Part shown: positions 1 through 9,965 of the stretch, piece by piece
Layout: the number at the start of each line of letters is the position of its first letter
How positions within the stretch are numbered: position 1 is the first letter of the stretch
From: Sporosarcina psychrophila
GTDB taxonomy: Bacteria > Bacillota > Bacilli > Bacillales_A > Planococcaceae
NCBI RefSeq assembly: GCF_001590685.1
Contig: NZ_CP014616.1
Coordinates: forward strand, 3,409,001 to 3,473,000
DNA: 64,000 nt
Direction: 5' to 3'
The notes under the pieces: generated by a model
What the model saw: only the letters and a program-made list of their open reading frames with translations
The model's database searches: none
Told to the model about the DNA's origin: nothing
Made by a program: the position numbers and the translations under genes

Positions 1-990
1 ATGCTTGATAACCGGAACAAGAAGTCCGCGGTCAGTGTCCGCAGCGATACCAATATTGTAATAATGCTTCTGAACAATTTCTTGTGTAGCATCATCGAGT
101 GAGCTATTGAACGCTGGGAATTCACGCAATGTCGAAACAAGTGCTTTTACGACATAAGGCAAATACGTCAGTTTGATATCTTTTTCTGCAGCAATGTCTT
201 TGAACTTTTTGCGATGTGCAACGAGTTCGGTAACATCCACTTCGTCAAGCAACGTAACATGCGGAGCAGTGTGTTTTGAATTGACCATCGCTTTTGCAAT
301 TGCTTTTCGGATTCCAGACATTTTTTCGCGTGTTTCAGGGAATTCGCCTTCAAGATGAACTGGAGCCGGAGCCGAAGTTTCTTGTGCAACGCTTTCAGCT
401 TGACCATCTTGATCCGCCACTGCTGGAGTTGCCGCTTGTGTTTGTCCACCATTCTTGAATGACTCGATATCTTCTTTCAAGATGCGGCCGTTTTTGCCTG
501 ATCCTGCAACTTGCTGAATTTCGACACCTTGCTCACGCGCAAATTTACGCACGGAAGGCATTGCAATAATGCGGCGATTCGGATCGACGTCTGTTTGTGC
601 TTGCACACTTGCAGTCGGGGCAGCTACTGTTGTAGTTGCTTCTTCCTTAGGCGCCTCTTCTTTTTCAATCGGTTGACTCGCTTCAGCTGTTGCTTGAACT
701 TGTGCTTCAGTTTCTGCGTTGTCATCCTCTTCAGATTTCACATTTTCATAACCAGGTGCATCGAAGCGAATCAATACATCCCCTACGACTGAAACTGTTC
801 CTTCGGAAACGAGTATTTCTTCAACAGTACCCGTAACCGGTGATGGAATTTCCACAACTGCTTTATCGTTTTGGATTTCAAGAAGTATGTCATCTTCATT
901 GATTTTATCGCCTTTAGCGACGAACCATTTTACGACTTCACCTTCATGGATTCCTTCTCCGATATCTGGTAAACGGAATTCAAATGCCAC
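1..990 (-). CDS. pdhC: Pyruvate dehydrogenase E2 component (dihydrolipoyl acetyltransferase), C-terminus beyond the window
   Basis: This is the core of the pyruvate dehydrogenase complex, which passes the acetyl group from E1 to CoA. The first 330 codons are present and the reading frame is open at base 1, so the C-terminal half of the catalytic domain lies outside the window. The start is GTG at 990, placed after an AAGAAAGGGTG Shine-Dalgarno; no ATG fits better. An N-terminal lipoyl domain (about residues 1-76) carries the lipoylation motif NDKA with Lys43. An Ala/Pro/Glu/Gln-rich linker follows, then a peripheral-subunit-binding domain (about 130-170, motif [14 protein letters not shown]). 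The acyltransferase domain starts near residue 200. It lies 30 bp downstream of pdhB in a pdhA-pdhB-pdhC operon; a pdhD gene would be expected to follow. Confidence 0.95.
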   Translation of the reverse strand, partial: MAFEFRLPDIGEGIHEGEVVKWFVAKGDKINEDDILLEIQNDKAVVEIPSPVTGTVEEILVSEGTVSVVGDVLIRFDAPGYENVKSEEDDNAETEAQVQATAEASQPIEKEEAPKEEATTTVAAPTASVQAQTDVDPNRRIIAMPSVRKFAREQGVEIQQVAGSGKNGRILKEDIESFKNGGQTQAATPAVADQDGQAESVAQETSAPAPVHLEGEFPETREKMSGIRKAIAKAMVNSKHTAPHVTLLDEVDVTELVAHRKKFKDIAAEKDIKLTYLPYVVKALVSTLREFPAFNSSLDDATQEIVQKHYYNIGIAADTDRGLLVPVIKH

Positions 991-1020
991 GTGATTCACC
1001 CTTTCTTAATTGATACCTTT

Positions 1021-1998
1021 TTAGAACGTCAGCACTTTTTTAGCTGTTTCAATAATATCTTTCACATTCGGAAGCCAAGCATTTTCACCTTGCGCAAATG
1101 GATAAATAGTATCCGGTGCAGTTACGCGAAGAACAGGTGCTTCAAGGCTTAGAATTGCGCGTTCTGTAATTTCAGCTACGATATTCGCAGCGATTCCTGC
1201 TTGTTTCTGCGCTTCTTGTACAACGATTGCACGGTTTGTTTTTTCAACAGATGCAATGATTGTTTCGATATCCATTGGTTGAATTGTACGCAAGTCGATA
1301 ACTTCTACAGAGAAGCCTTCTTTTTCAAGCTCTTCAGCCGCTTTCAAGCTTTCGTGAACCATTGCGCCGTACGTGATAATTGAAAGGTCTTTCCCTTCAC
1401 GTTTCACATCCGCTTTCCCAAGTGGAATCGTGTACTCTTCTTCAGGAACTTCTTGTCTGAATGAACGGTACAGTTTCATATGTTCAAGGAAGATGACCGG
1501 ATTGTCGTCGCGGATTGCAGAAATCAGTAACCCTTTCGCGTCATATGGAGTTGAAGGGATAACTACTTTCAAACCAGGCTGTGAAGCTACGAGACCTTCA
1601 AGACTATCAGCGTGCATCTCAGGTGTTGCTACGCCGCCTCCGAATGGTGAGCGGATTGTAACAGGTGCATTGAAACGACCTGCACTACGGAAACTCATGC
1701 GCGCAAGTTGACCACTAACTGAGTCAATTACTTCATAAAGGAAACCAAAGAACTGAATTTCCATAACTGGACGGTAGCCTGTGAATGCCAACCCGATTGC
1801 TAATCCACCAATACCAGATTCTGCAAGCGGTGTATCGAATACACGCACTTCGCCAAATTCTTTTTGCAAGCCTTCAGTTGCACGGAAGACTCCTCCGTTA
1901 TTTCCAACGTCTTCACCGAAGACGAGGACGTTTTCATCATTTTTCAGCTCCGTACGTAGAGCATCAGTTATTGCTTGAATCATCGTCATTTGTGCCAT
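1021..1998 (-). CDS. pdhB: Pyruvate dehydrogenase E1 component, beta subunit
   Basis: This is the 325-residue beta subunit of the thiamine-diphosphate-dependent E1 heterotetramer, which decarboxylates pyruvate and reductively acetylates the E2 lipoyl group. The sequence shows the typical transketolase-like pyrimidine-binding domain ([16 protein letters not shown] near residues 26-41, with the conserved Glu) and the C-terminal transketolase domain ([12 protein letters not shown]). The length matches the family. The start is ATG at 1998, three bases after the pdhA stop, with the Shine-Dalgarno GAAGGAG lying inside the end of pdhA, so translation is probably coupled. The gene is the middle cistron of the operon. 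Confidence 0.97.
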   Translation of the reverse strand: MAQMTMIQAITDALRTELKNDENVLVFGEDVGNNGGVFRATEGLQKEFGEVRVFDTPLAESGIGGLAIGLAFTGYRPVMEIQFFGFLYEVIDSVSGQLARMSFRSAGRFNAPVTIRSPFGGGVATPEMHADSLEGLVASQPGLKVVIPSTPYDAKGLLISAIRDDNPVIFLEHMKLYRSFRQEVPEEEYTIPLGKADVKREGKDLSIITYGAMVHESLKAAEELEKEGFSVEVIDLRTIQPMDIETIIASVEKTNRAIVVQEAQKQAGIAANIVAEITERAILSLEAPVLRVTAPDTIYPFAQGENAWLPNVKDIIETAKKVLTF

Positions 1999-2001
1999 CG
2001 G

Positions 2002-3132
<1,131 letters not shown>

Positions 3133-3181
3133 TTATAACTGTATTATGAACCATTAGTGTATTGATTGGTACAATCTATTC

Positions 3182-3217
3182 CCTTCACAGTATATCTAAT
3201 CAGAACTGAATGGTCAA
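3182..3217 (-). promoter_or_regulatory. Sigma-A promoter of the pdh operon
   Basis: On the minus strand TTGACC (3217-3212) and TATACT (3194-3189) are separated by exactly 17 bp, which places the start site near 3182, about 65 bp upstream of pdhA. The rest of the 3118-3383 gap shows no gene. Confidence 0.7.
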
Positions 3218-3345
3218 ACATAGTAATCGCATGTACCTTTGCAGATAATAGCTATTAGAATTGATTGTCATTACCAAACTGTATTAGCACAATAAGACGT
3301 CTGTATTATAATAGAATACCATTTTCCCGCACTTTATATTTATAG

Positions 3346-3372
3346 AAAAAAGCATAGAATTAACTCTACTGC
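3346..3372 (-). terminator. Intrinsic terminator of ykyA
   Basis: On the minus strand GCAGTAGA and TCTATGC pair around a short loop with one bulged base, followed by TTTTTTC. Confidence 0.6.
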
Positions 3373-3383
3373 CTCACTACTGC

Positions 3384-4025
3384 TTATTCTTCTTTCTGTA
3401 AATTAGAGAAAGTGTCGTCCTTTAACACATTCACTTTGACCGTCGCATCATTAAAAGAGATAACTGCAGTATGGACTAACTCATTCTGTTCATTCACTTC
3501 GCCGACCTTATCCTTAAGTTCCTTTAGTTCAACTTCCTCAGCAACAAGCATTCCGTATAACTCCTCTTGAAGACTGGTAAGTTTTTTATATTCAACAACA
3601 AAGGCTGAATGGAGCTCATATCGGTTAGTTACAGCTTCTTTCAGTTCTTCTATACTTTTTTCAACAGTTCCATCTGTTTGTTCAATGATTGCATCGAGTT
3701 CGTCCACGGATTTGCTTGCTTTACTTATGGACTTTTCTTCTCCTTCTATATGAGTAAGTCGTTGTCCCAGCAATTCTTCAAGCTCAGCTACCTTTATTTT
3801 CAGCTCACCTAACTGTTGTTGCGTCAACTCCATCGTCTGATTGAATAATTCCTGTTCCGATTTTTCAAGCTCCGTCAATTCAGCTTGCGCATCCTTATAT
3901 GCTTGTTCGGCATTATTCATCTTTGTTATAGTAGCTGACAGTTGCGTTTTAATCGTCGAGTCAGAACTACAACCTGAGAGCACCAAAGTTACCGCTAATA
4001 TGTATCCAATGATAGATTTCTTCAA
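3384..4025 (-). CDS. ykyA: YkyA-family lipoprotein, putative cell-wall-associated
   Basis: This is a 213-residue secreted lipoprotein of the YkyA family, whose biochemical role is not established. The N-terminus has a hydrophobic signal and the lipobox LVLSGCS, so Cys19 should be lipidated after cleavage. The rest is strongly charged and heptad-like, predicting a long helical coiled coil over about residues 30-190. The start is TTG at 4025 behind GGAGGTCGG; no ATG is better placed. It lies between def (divergent) and pdhA, as ykyA does in B. subtilis, which supports the name more than sequence alone does. Confidence 0.8.
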   Translation of the reverse strand: MKKSIIGYILAVTLVLSGCSSDSTIKTQLSATITKMNNAEQAYKDAQAELTELEKSEQELFNQTMELTQQQLGELKIKVAELEELLGQRLTHIEGEEKSISKASKSVDELDAIIEQTDGTVEKSIEELKEAVTNRYELHSAFVVEYKKLTSLQEELYGMLVAEEVELKELKDKVGEVNEQNELVHTAVISFNDATVKVNVLKDDTFSNLQKEE

Positions 4026-4161
4026 AATTGCCGACCTCCAATTTCCCTCTACACTATAACGTTTTATATTTCACTATTCAACTTCGCGTTCAATTTCTTC
4101 CACCCCTATTCACATTCGTTTATACTATTGAATAGAGTAAAACCGAAAGGAAGATTGCACG

Positions 4162-4719
4162 ATGATTTTAATGGAACATATTGTTAGGGAAGGACACCCT
4201 GCTCTCCGCAAACGAGCCGAAGAATTAAGTTTCCCATTGTCCGATGTTGACCGGAAACTTTGCGAGGATTTGATGGGGTACGTTATAAATAGTCAAGATT
4301 CCGAACTGAGTGAAAAGTTCGACCTCCGCCCTGGAATCGGCCTAGCCGCACCACAATTGGATAAATCGAAAAGAATATTTGCACTCCATATTACAGATGA
4401 TGTTCAACAAGCAATTAGTTTTATTGCTGTTAATCCAAAAATCGTCAGTCACTCTATCGAAAAAACCTATCTTCCTTCAGGTGAAGGCTGCCTGTCAGTA
4501 GATCGCGATGTAGAAGGATATGTACCTCGTTATGCACGGATTACAATTAAAGCCTATGATCCCGATGGCCATGAATTCAAAAAAAGATTGAAAGGACTTG
4601 CCGCTATTGCTTTTCAACACGAACTTGATCACTTGAATGGTGTCATGTTCTATGACCATATTGATAAAGAAGTCCCTTTTAAGGATATTCCCGGTGCCAC
4701 CCCACTTGTTCGCGATTGA
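4162..4719 (+). CDS. def: Peptide deformylase
   Basis: This 185-residue metalloenzyme removes the N-formyl group from nascent proteins at the ribosome. All three signature motifs are present: GIGLAAPQ (58-65), EGCLS (108-112, metal-ligand Cys110) and HELDH (153-157, two metal His and the catalytic Glu). The length and spacing fit the longer, type 2 deformylases of Gram-positive bacteria. The ATG at 4162 follows AAAGGAAG. It is divergent from ykyA and upstream of rpoY-rnjA, matching defB (ykrB) in B. subtilis. Confidence 0.96.
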   Translation: MILMEHIVREGHPALRKRAEELSFPLSDVDRKLCEDLMGYVINSQDSELSEKFDLRPGIGLAAPQLDKSKRIFALHITDDVQQAISFIAVNPKIVSHSIEKTYLPSGEGCLSVDRDVEGYVPRYARITIKAYDPDGHEFKKRLKGLAAIAFQHELDHLNGVMFYDHIDKEVPFKDIPGATPLVRD

Positions 4720-4816
4720 AATGTTTTCTGTGTAAACAGAGCGAAGTTGAACGGAATCTTTATATCCTACATGCTCCTAGAGTTTGTTCAGTTTGTAGTA
4801 TGGTGCCAAGTGTGTG

Positions 4817-4857
4817 GTACCAGCTACTGTCTCAATTTGAAGGGCAGTAGCTGATAC
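4817..4857. repeat. 13-bp inverted repeat downstream of def
   Basis: GTACCAGCTACTG (4817-4829) and CAGTAGCTGATAC (4845-4857) pair over 13 bp with a single C/A mismatch and a 15-nt loop. A C-rich run (about 4860-4872) follows rather than a T-tract, so it is not a standard terminator on the plus strand. The function is unknown. Confidence 0.6.
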
Positions 4858-4951
4858 AACCCCCTCCCCCCATGTTACTGGTGATTACTTGGATCTTTCG
4901 ACTACGCTTTTAAATAACGGATGGATCTTTCGGCTATGCCGAAAATCCTGC

Positions 4952-4987
4952 TTGACACAATGTTCTGAATATAGTATAATGATTTCG
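4952..4987 (+). promoter_or_regulatory. Perfect consensus sigma-A promoter
   Basis: TTGACA (4952-4957) and TATAAT (4975-4980) are separated by exactly 17 bp, which places the start near 4987. A short palindrome, TTTCGGC-TAT-GCCGAAA, lies just upstream at 4928-4944. The start falls directly on the Shine-Dalgarno of the 23-codon ORF. Confidence 0.85.
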
Positions 4988-5002
4988 AGGAGTGATGTCG
5001 CC

Positions 5003-5074
5003 ATGTACAAACGCCTAAAACGAAAATGGTTGAAACGGCTAAATGGCATACTCGGAAAAAAAACTATCGCTTAA
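5003..5074 (+). CDS. Putative 23-residue basic peptide
   Basis: This ORF has its own perfect promoter, a GAGGAGTG Shine-Dalgarno at 4987-4994 (8 nt before the ATG) and an intrinsic terminator right after its stop, so it forms a complete mini-gene with an essentially leaderless-length 5' UTR. The product begins MYKRLKRKWLKRLNG and is very basic, with Lys and Arg on one side of a possible amphipathic helix and no acidic residue. I do not recognise a family. It could instead be an sRNA of about 120 nt in which the ORF is incidental. A longer in-frame ORF beginning upstream of the promoter is unlikely to be translated. Confidence 0.5.
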   Translation: MYKRLKRKWLKRLNGILGKKTIA

Positions 5075-5083
5075 TTATGTTAA

Positions 5084-5118
5084 GTCCGCCATCAAATTGG
5101 TGGGCTTTTCTTTATTTT
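5084..5118 (+). terminator. Terminator of the mini-gene
   Basis: GTCCGCC (5084-5090) and GGTGGGC (5099-5105) form a 7-bp stem with two G-U pairs, followed by TTTTCTTTATTTT. Confidence 0.7.
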
Positions 5119-5181
5119 AAAGAGGTGTCATGCTAATATAAAGAGAATCAGTTCAAACGAACGTAAAAAGGAGAGCAAACG

Positions 5182-5391
5182 ATGATTTATAAAATCTATT
5201 ATCAAGATAACTTGCTTCAAATACCAGTCCGTGAAAATACGAAAAGCATGTACATCGAGGCGGACTCGGAAAGGTCAGTCCGTGCGAAGTTGAAAGATCG
5301 TGCTTTTAACATCGAATTTATCCAACTTCTTGAAGGTGTTCATCTTGAATACGAACAGGCTGCACCCTATTTCGAGCTTGAAGAGGTTTAA
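5182..5391 (+). CDS. rpoY: RNA polymerase epsilon subunit
   Basis: This 69-residue protein corresponds to the small Firmicute-specific RNA polymerase subunit epsilon (YkzG, DUF1447), which binds core polymerase. The N-terminus [10 protein letters not shown] and the pattern [21 protein letters not shown] are characteristic, and the length is right. The ATG follows AAAGGAGAGC. It is separated from rnjA by 2 bp, the invariant neighbour of this family, so the two are co-transcribed. A possible extended -10 (TGC-TAATAT at 5131-5139) lies about 40 bp upstream, partly overlapping the end of the preceding terminator region. Confidence 0.95.
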   Translation: MIYKIYYQDNLLQIPVRENTKSMYIEADSERSVRAKLKDRAFNIEFIQLLEGVHLEYEQAAPYFELEEV

Positions 5392-5393
5392 GT

Positions 5394-7061
5394 ATGAAAT
5401 CTATCAAAAACAATGAAACTGCCGTTTTCGCTTTAGGCGGACTAGGTGAAATCGGTAAAAACACATATGGTGTACAATTTCAAGACGAAATTATTCTAAT
5501 TGATGCTGGTATTAAGTTCCCTGATGACGCATTACTCGGTATCGACTATGTCATTCCAGATTACACATACCTTGAACGTAATGTGGACAAGATTAAAGGC
5601 CTATTCATTACACATGGCCATGAGGATCATATTGGTGGTATTCCTTATCTTCTTCGTAAAATTAACGTGCCAGTATATGGCGGAAAACTTGCACTTGGAC
5701 TTTTGCGTAACAAACTAGAAGAGCATGGTCTGTTACGGACTACGAAGTTGATCCCTTTTGGTGAAGATGACGTTTTCAAGTTCCGTAAGACAGCGGTATC
5801 ATTTTTCCGGACCACACATAGTATTCCAGATGCATTCGGTGTTGTAGTTAAAACACCTTCCGGTAATATTGTTCACACGGGTGACTTCAAATTCGACTTC
5901 ACACCAGTTGGAGAACCAGCAAACTTGACGAAGATGGCGAAAATCGGTAGCGAAGGCGTACTTTGTCTGTTATCAGATAGTACAAATGCTGAAATCCCTA
6001 ACTTCACAATGTCTGAACGAAAAGTCGGCGACAGCTTGAATGAGATTTTCAGAAAAGTTGAAGGCCGTATTATATTCGCGACATTCGCATCAAATATTCA
6101 TAGACTGCAACAAGTAATTGAGTCTGCCCAGGTATTGGGTCGTAAAATTGCGGTATTTGGCCGCAGTATGGACAACGCCATTACAATCGGGCGAGAACTT
6201 GGTTACATCGATGCACCGAAAGAATTATTTGTCGATACCCAATCATTGAATAAGCTGCCGGCCAACAAAGTATTAATTCTTTGTACAGGGAGTCAAGGTG
6301 AACCGATGGCTGCACTTTCTCGTATTGCCAACGGTACGCATAGACAAGTTCAAATCCATCCTGGCGATACGGTAATTTTCTCGTCTTCACCGATTCCAGG
6401 CAATACACTTAGCATCAATAAAGCTATTAATGCACTATTCCGTGCAGGTGCTGATGTGCTCCATGGTTCTTTAAATAATATCCATACTTCCGGTCACGGT
6501 TCGCAGGAAGAACAAAAATTGATGATCAGATTGATCAAACCAAAATTCTTCATGCCGATTCACGGTGAGTATAGAATGTTGAAAATCCATACTGATCTTG
6601 CTGTCTCTTGTGATGTTCCTCGAGAGAACACATTCATCATGGGGAATGGCGATGTACTCGCTCTTACACAAGATGAAGCGCACCTTGCTGGTCGGATTCC
6701 TTCTGGTGATGTCTATATTGACGGAAGCGGAATCGGGGATATCGGCAGCGTCGTTCTGCGTGATCGCAGAATTTTGTCTGAAGATGGTCTTGTAATTGTT
6801 GTAGCAACTGTAGATCTAAAACGCAATCGTGTCGTTTCAGGACCAGATATCATTTCTCGTGGATTCGTTTATATGCGTGAATCTGGTGCAATGATTCACG
6901 AAGCACAACAGATGTTATCCAAACAGATGCAGCGCAAGCTTGCAACCTCGCCCTCAGATTTCGATGCACTGAAAAGTGAAATCATTGATGTTCTCGGACC
7001 GTATTTATACGATAAAACGAAACGTAAACCAATGGTGCTTCCTGTTATCATGGAAGTTTAA
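5394..7061 (+). CDS. rnjA: Ribonuclease J1
   Basis: This 555-residue metallo-beta-lactamase/beta-CASP RNase has 5'-to-3' exonuclease and endonuclease activity and is central to mRNA turnover and 16S rRNA maturation in Firmicutes. The zinc motif HGHEDH lies at 74-79. The beta-CASP region follows, then PIHGEYRML with a metal-ligand His, and the RNase J C-terminal domain. The length equals that of B. subtilis RNase J1. The ATG is preceded by GAGG in the end of rpoY. A strong terminator follows. Confidence 0.97.
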   Translation: MKSIKNNETAVFALGGLGEIGKNTYGVQFQDEIILIDAGIKFPDDALLGIDYVIPDYTYLERNVDKIKGLFITHGHEDHIGGIPYLLRKINVPVYGGKLALGLLRNKLEEHGLLRTTKLIPFGEDDVFKFRKTAVSFFRTTHSIPDAFGVVVKTPSGNIVHTGDFKFDFTPVGEPANLTKMAKIGSEGVLCLLSDSTNAEIPNFTMSERKVGDSLNEIFRKVEGRIIFATFASNIHRLQQVIESAQVLGRKIAVFGRSMDNAITIGRELGYIDAPKELFVDTQSLNKLPANKVLILCTGSQGEPMAALSRIANGTHRQVQIHPGDTVIFSSSPIPGNTLSINKAINALFRAGADVLHGSLNNIHTSGHGSQEEQKLMIRLIKPKFFMPIHGEYRMLKIHTDLAVSCDVPRENTFIMGNGDVLALTQDEAHLAGRIPSGDVYIDGSGIGDIGSVVLRDRRILSEDGLVIVVATVDLKRNRVVSGPDIISRGFVYMRESGAMIHEAQQMLSKQMQRKLATSPSDFDALKSEIIDVLGPYLYDKTKRKPMVLPVIMEV

Positions 7062-7068
7062 CAAAGCT

Positions 7069-7106
7069 AAAAACCGTAAACGCCTATAAGCGTTTACGGT
7101 TTTTTT
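7069..7106. terminator. Bidirectional terminator after rnjA
   Basis: AAAAACCGTAAACG and CGTTTACGGTTTTT form a perfect 14-bp stem with an 8-nt loop. The A and T tracts on both sides suit rnjA on the plus strand, and would also have suited ktrC on the minus strand before element L1 separated them. Confidence 0.9.
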
Positions 7107-7727
7107 ATTCATTAACACATCTGTTGATAAACCTAATAGTAACTAGTGAATAACATGATTACCTACTGGGCGCTACGTGTATAGTTGCATTTTCCGATTG
7201 CTTTGGATTGAATGACTTCTAAACAATTAACGGGATGTCTGACTGTGTAGGGATGCGACTTTGTCGTATCCCTACACAGTCTTTTCGGTAATCGTATGGT
7301 GGTCCTTCATCCGTCGCGCTCCAAATGGATAAGTACACGTATTGCTGAAGCTTTTTGGGACGAAAGAATAGCTTGTGCTTCTTAGCTGGATAAAAGTCGC
7401 CAATGATGCAATTTTGGCGGCTGATACTTTCTATAAAGGTTCACATGATTACATGCATACTCTTTGCTAAAAGTAAGTAAGGAACGCATTGTACAACGTA
7501 ATAGAGTGCCCGAAATTGCATCTTCGGGCACTGACACTCTCCATAGAATATAATCTATTCTTTTCTTCCAAACGACTGCATTTTTTACTTGAACATTGTA
7601 GGTACGCGACAGGCAACTATTCCCAATAGTATTACTTAAAAGAGTGTGGTGAAAATGAAGGTCTTCAAGCCCTACTCACCAGTATTTCATGCAAGTAAAT
7701 GATTAATCAACAGACGTGATTCATTAA
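7107..7727 (-). mobile_element. Non-coding element L, copy 1 (7116-7718) with its 9-bp target duplication
   Basis: The 603-bp body is flanked by the exact 9-bp repeat ATTCATTAA (7107-7115 and 7719-7727). The ends are CACATCTGTTGATAAACC and, inverted, CACGTCTGTTGATTAATC. No credible ORF is inside. It holds hairpins at 7242-7280 (18-bp stem, one G-U), 7396-7422 and 7507-7530, and a block conserved in all copies (about 7570-7630, containing TAGGTACGCGACAGGCAAC). It lies inverted relative to copies 2 and 4. The right target duplication includes the ktrC stop codon, so the insertion separates ktrC from the shared terminator. It resembles a large MITE; the mobilising transposase is unknown. Confidence 0.8.
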
Positions 7728-8383
7728 TGCAGTGCTTTCTTTTCAAACTTATGGATTTCCTCATCCGATCCAATGACAATCAGGATATCTTCAAGTCGGA
7801 TTTTTTCAATTGCTTGAGGAGATACAAGTATATGCTTACCTCGTTTGATGGCAACAATATTGACACCATATTTGGCCCTAATGTCCAAATCTATTAATGT
7901 TGATCCAACGAGTTTATCATTCGCCTTTATTTCCGCAATGGAATACTCATCTGACAGTTCAAGATAATCGAGTATATTATTCGATACCATATTGTTCGCA
8001 ATTCTAATCCCCATATCGCGTTCAGGGTGTACTACCTGGTCTGCCCCAATTTTACGCAACACTTTTTCATGGGAATCATTTTGAGCTTTCACTGTTATTT
8101 TTTTCACACCAATTTCCTTCAACATAAGTGTTGTCAAAATACTTGCTTGGATATTTTCTCCAATTGCAACGACTACATGTTCGAAGTTGCGGATGCCTAT
8201 TGACCTGAGAACAGACTCATCAGTCGTATCGGCCGCTACCGCTTGTGTAGCAATGTGAGCATACTCATCCACTCTTTCTGATGAAATATCGATAGCCATA
8301 ACATCAGCATCGAGCTCAATTAGTTCTCTTACAATACTCCCACCAAAACGACCCAAGCCAATTACCGCAAATTCCTTTTTCAT
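7724..8383 (-). CDS. ktrC: KtrC-like RCK regulatory subunit of a K+ uptake system
   Basis: This cytoplasmic octameric gating-ring subunit controls a Ktr potassium channel. An N-terminal RCK_N Rossmann domain begins with EFAVIGLGRFGGS (about residues 3-15), and an RCK_C domain (about residues 135-219) contains DLDIRAKYGVNIVAI. In the family, RCK_N binds ATP/ADP and RCK_C of KtrC/KtrA binds cyclic di-AMP. The start is ATG at 8383 behind GGGGAGGG; an upstream in-frame start at 8404 lacks a usable ribosome site. The 219-aa length fits KtrC. The likely pore partner is the TrkH-type gene at 46.6-48.0 kb. An L element abuts its stop codon. Confidence 0.92.
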   Translation of the reverse strand: MKKEFAVIGLGRFGGSIVRELIELDADVMAIDISSERVDEYAHIATQAVAADTTDESVLRSIGIRNFEHVVVAIGENIQASILTTLMLKEIGVKKITVKAQNDSHEKVLRKIGADQVVHPERDMGIRIANNMVSNNILDYLELSDEYSIAEIKANDKLVGSTLIDLDIRAKYGVNIVAIKRGKHILVSPQAIEKIRLEDILIVIGSDEEIHKFEKKALH

Positions 8384-8469
8384 AGAGCACCCTCCCCTAT
8401 CCACTTACTGGATTCGATTAGTGTATCACACTGAATTAGCACGCTCAAATATCCATCTATCGTCTAAAG

Positions 8470-8585
8470 GCGCCACGTCCTGTGGCGACGTCCTCACTAG
8501 TACATCCTGTCGCAATAAGGAAGAGATGCTATTCAATCCCTCCCCACTGCATGACCAACATCGTGTGGGTCTTGGGCCTAGATGT
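8470..8585. repeat. Dispersed intergenic repeat module E, copy 1 (degenerate)
   Basis: It shares the phrases GCGACGTCCT, CCTGTCGCAA and TTCAATCCCTCC-CC-CTGC with modules near 17.3 and 54.2 kb. No ORF is supported. It fills most of the gap between ktrC and ykuV. Confidence 0.6.
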
Positions 8586-8640
8586 AAAATCTCTATAATA
8601 CAACTTATCTACAACAGTACGTGGTTTTACTATTTCCTAA

Positions 8641-8680
8641 ACAATTAAAAATGCCCGATGTCGCGAATGCGCAATCGGGC
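8641..8680 (-). terminator. Terminator of ykuV
   Basis: GCCCGAT and ATCGGGC pair around a loop that can itself fold, followed on the minus strand by ATTTTTAATTG. Confidence 0.8.
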
Positions 8681-8687
8681 TGATTCT

Positions 8688-9140
8688 TTACTCTTTTTTC
8701 ATTTCATCTAGCACGCGGTTAACGCGCTTTTCAAGCATTTTCATGCCCCCGCCGCCTGCTTGGAAGTGACGTAACTGGCCGTCTTTATCAAACACATAAT
8801 AAGCCGGAACATATTGGTTATCGAATTTATCCGTTAGTGTCGCTTCACTATCGACAAAAATCGGTTGAGTAATGTCGTGTTCAGCTGCTACTGATTTGAT
8901 TTCAACTAGATCTAAATCGTCTTCAGAACGTGGCATATGAACTGCGATGACGTTTAAATCTTTTTTGTATTTGTCTCTAAATTCATTGACTTCAGGCATT
9001 GCTTCCTTACATAAGTGACAGCTAACAGACCAGAAATGGATTAGAGTTGGTTTTTCACCGACCAATTCCTCTTTTGTTCTTTCTCCATTCAACCATGCTG
9101 TTGCACCTGTAAGTTCAGGTAATTGATCACGTAGTTTCAT
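8688..9140 (-). CDS. ykuV: YkuV-like thiol-disulfide oxidoreductase
   Basis: This is a 150-residue single-domain thioredoxin-fold protein of the TlpA/ResA class. The active site is CHLC (41-44) in FWSVSCHLCKEAMP. The cis-proline region (VPAYYVFDKDG) and an ending like YkuV (GMKMLEKRVNRVL) are clear. There is no signal peptide with this start, so it should act in the cytoplasm. The start is ATG at 9140 behind AAGGAGG; the longer reading begins in the terminator of ykuU. It sits directly downstream of peroxiredoxin ykuU, as in B. subtilis, suggesting that the pair works in peroxide or thiol stress. Confidence 0.93.
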   Translation of the reverse strand: MKLRDQLPELTGATAWLNGERTKEELVGEKPTLIHFWSVSCHLCKEAMPEVNEFRDKYKKDLNVIAVHMPRSEDDLDLVEIKSVAAEHDITQPIFVDSEATLTDKFDNQYVPAYYVFDKDGQLRHFQAGGGGMKMLEKRVNRVLDEMKKE

Positions 9141-9162
9141 GCTTTTTCCTCCTTCGTTTTTC

Positions 9163-9196
9163 AAAAAAATCCCCACTGCTAATATATGCACGGGGA
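9163..9196 (-). terminator. Terminator between ykuU and ykuV
   Basis: TCCCC and GGGGA flank an internal GC/GC pair and are followed by TTTTTTT on the minus strand. It may attenuate ykuV relative to ykuU. Confidence 0.7.
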
Positions 9197-9224
9197 CTTC
9201 ATTTGGTAAAAATTCAACTGTTAC

Positions 9225-9767
9225 TTATAGTGTCTTCTGACCAGGTCTCCAGTTAGCCGGGCAAAGTCCGCCAGTTTGAAGAGCTTGAAGCACACGCAAT
9301 GTTTCGTCAACATCACGGCCAATATTGTTGTGGAATACTGTTTGGTATTGAAGTTCACCTTCAGGGTTGATGATGAACAGGCCGCGTAGTGCGATACCTT
9401 CTTCTTCAATCAACACACCATAGTCGCGTGAAACTTGGTGGTTAGTATCTGCTGCTAGTGGATATTTCAACTGCTCTAAGCCATTATCTTTACGGTCTGT
9501 GTTGATCCACGCAAGGTGCGTGTGGATTGTATCCGTAGATAGACCGATAATTTCTGTATCCAAATCTTCGAATTCATCATAACGATCAGACATTGCTGTA
9601 ATTTCCGTTGGACACACGAATGTAAAGTCCATTGGATAAAAGAATAATACTGTCCATTTATCGTTTTTCATATTTTCTTGAAGGCTTACTTTCCCAAAAG
9701 ACTTATCTGCTAGTACCGCGTCCAATGCGAAATCTGGTGCTTGCTTACCTACCATACGGTTAATCAT
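9225..9767 (-). CDS. ykuU: 2-Cys peroxiredoxin (YkuU type)
   Basis: This 180-residue AhpC/TSA-family peroxidase reduces peroxides with thiols. The peroxidatic Cys52 lies in DFTFVCPTEI and the resolving Cys169 in GGLCPANW, so it is a typical 2-Cys enzyme. The length and nearly the whole sequence pattern fit YkuU of Bacillus. The start is ATG at 9767 after GGAGGGG. No PerR-like palindrome was obvious upstream. The downstream ykuV thioredoxin-like protein is a plausible reductant, which is an inference from the pairing. Confidence 0.95.
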   Translation of the reverse strand: MINRMVGKQAPDFALDAVLADKSFGKVSLQENMKNDKWTVLFFYPMDFTFVCPTEITAMSDRYDEFEDLDTEIIGLSTDTIHTHLAWINTDRKDNGLEQLKYPLAADTNHQVSRDYGVLIEEEGIALRGLFIINPEGELQYQTVFHNNIGRDVDETLRVLQALQTGGLCPANWRPGQKTL

Positions 9768-9965
9768 TAAATAACCCCTCCACTAATTCTTTTGTGCCAG
9801 GACAACCGCCTGCACAATCCTTATCAAGACTAACAAAAAAATCGCCCTATTTCAAACGGAGCGCCTTGTCCAAACAGCGCTCTATTCAATATGTGGCAAT
9901 TCCATGACGTATATACAGTCATTATGTTTACTCTTCTCCCAATTGAGGGAAAAGAGTTGTAAGTG

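Noticed and set aside
4889..5074. 61-codon ORF covering the 23-codon peptide
   Set aside because: Its start lies upstream of the perfect promoter and of the Shine-Dalgarno, so it would not be in the transcript.
7242..7280. L-element hairpins as intrinsic terminators
   Set aside because: They are not followed by T-tracts on either strand.
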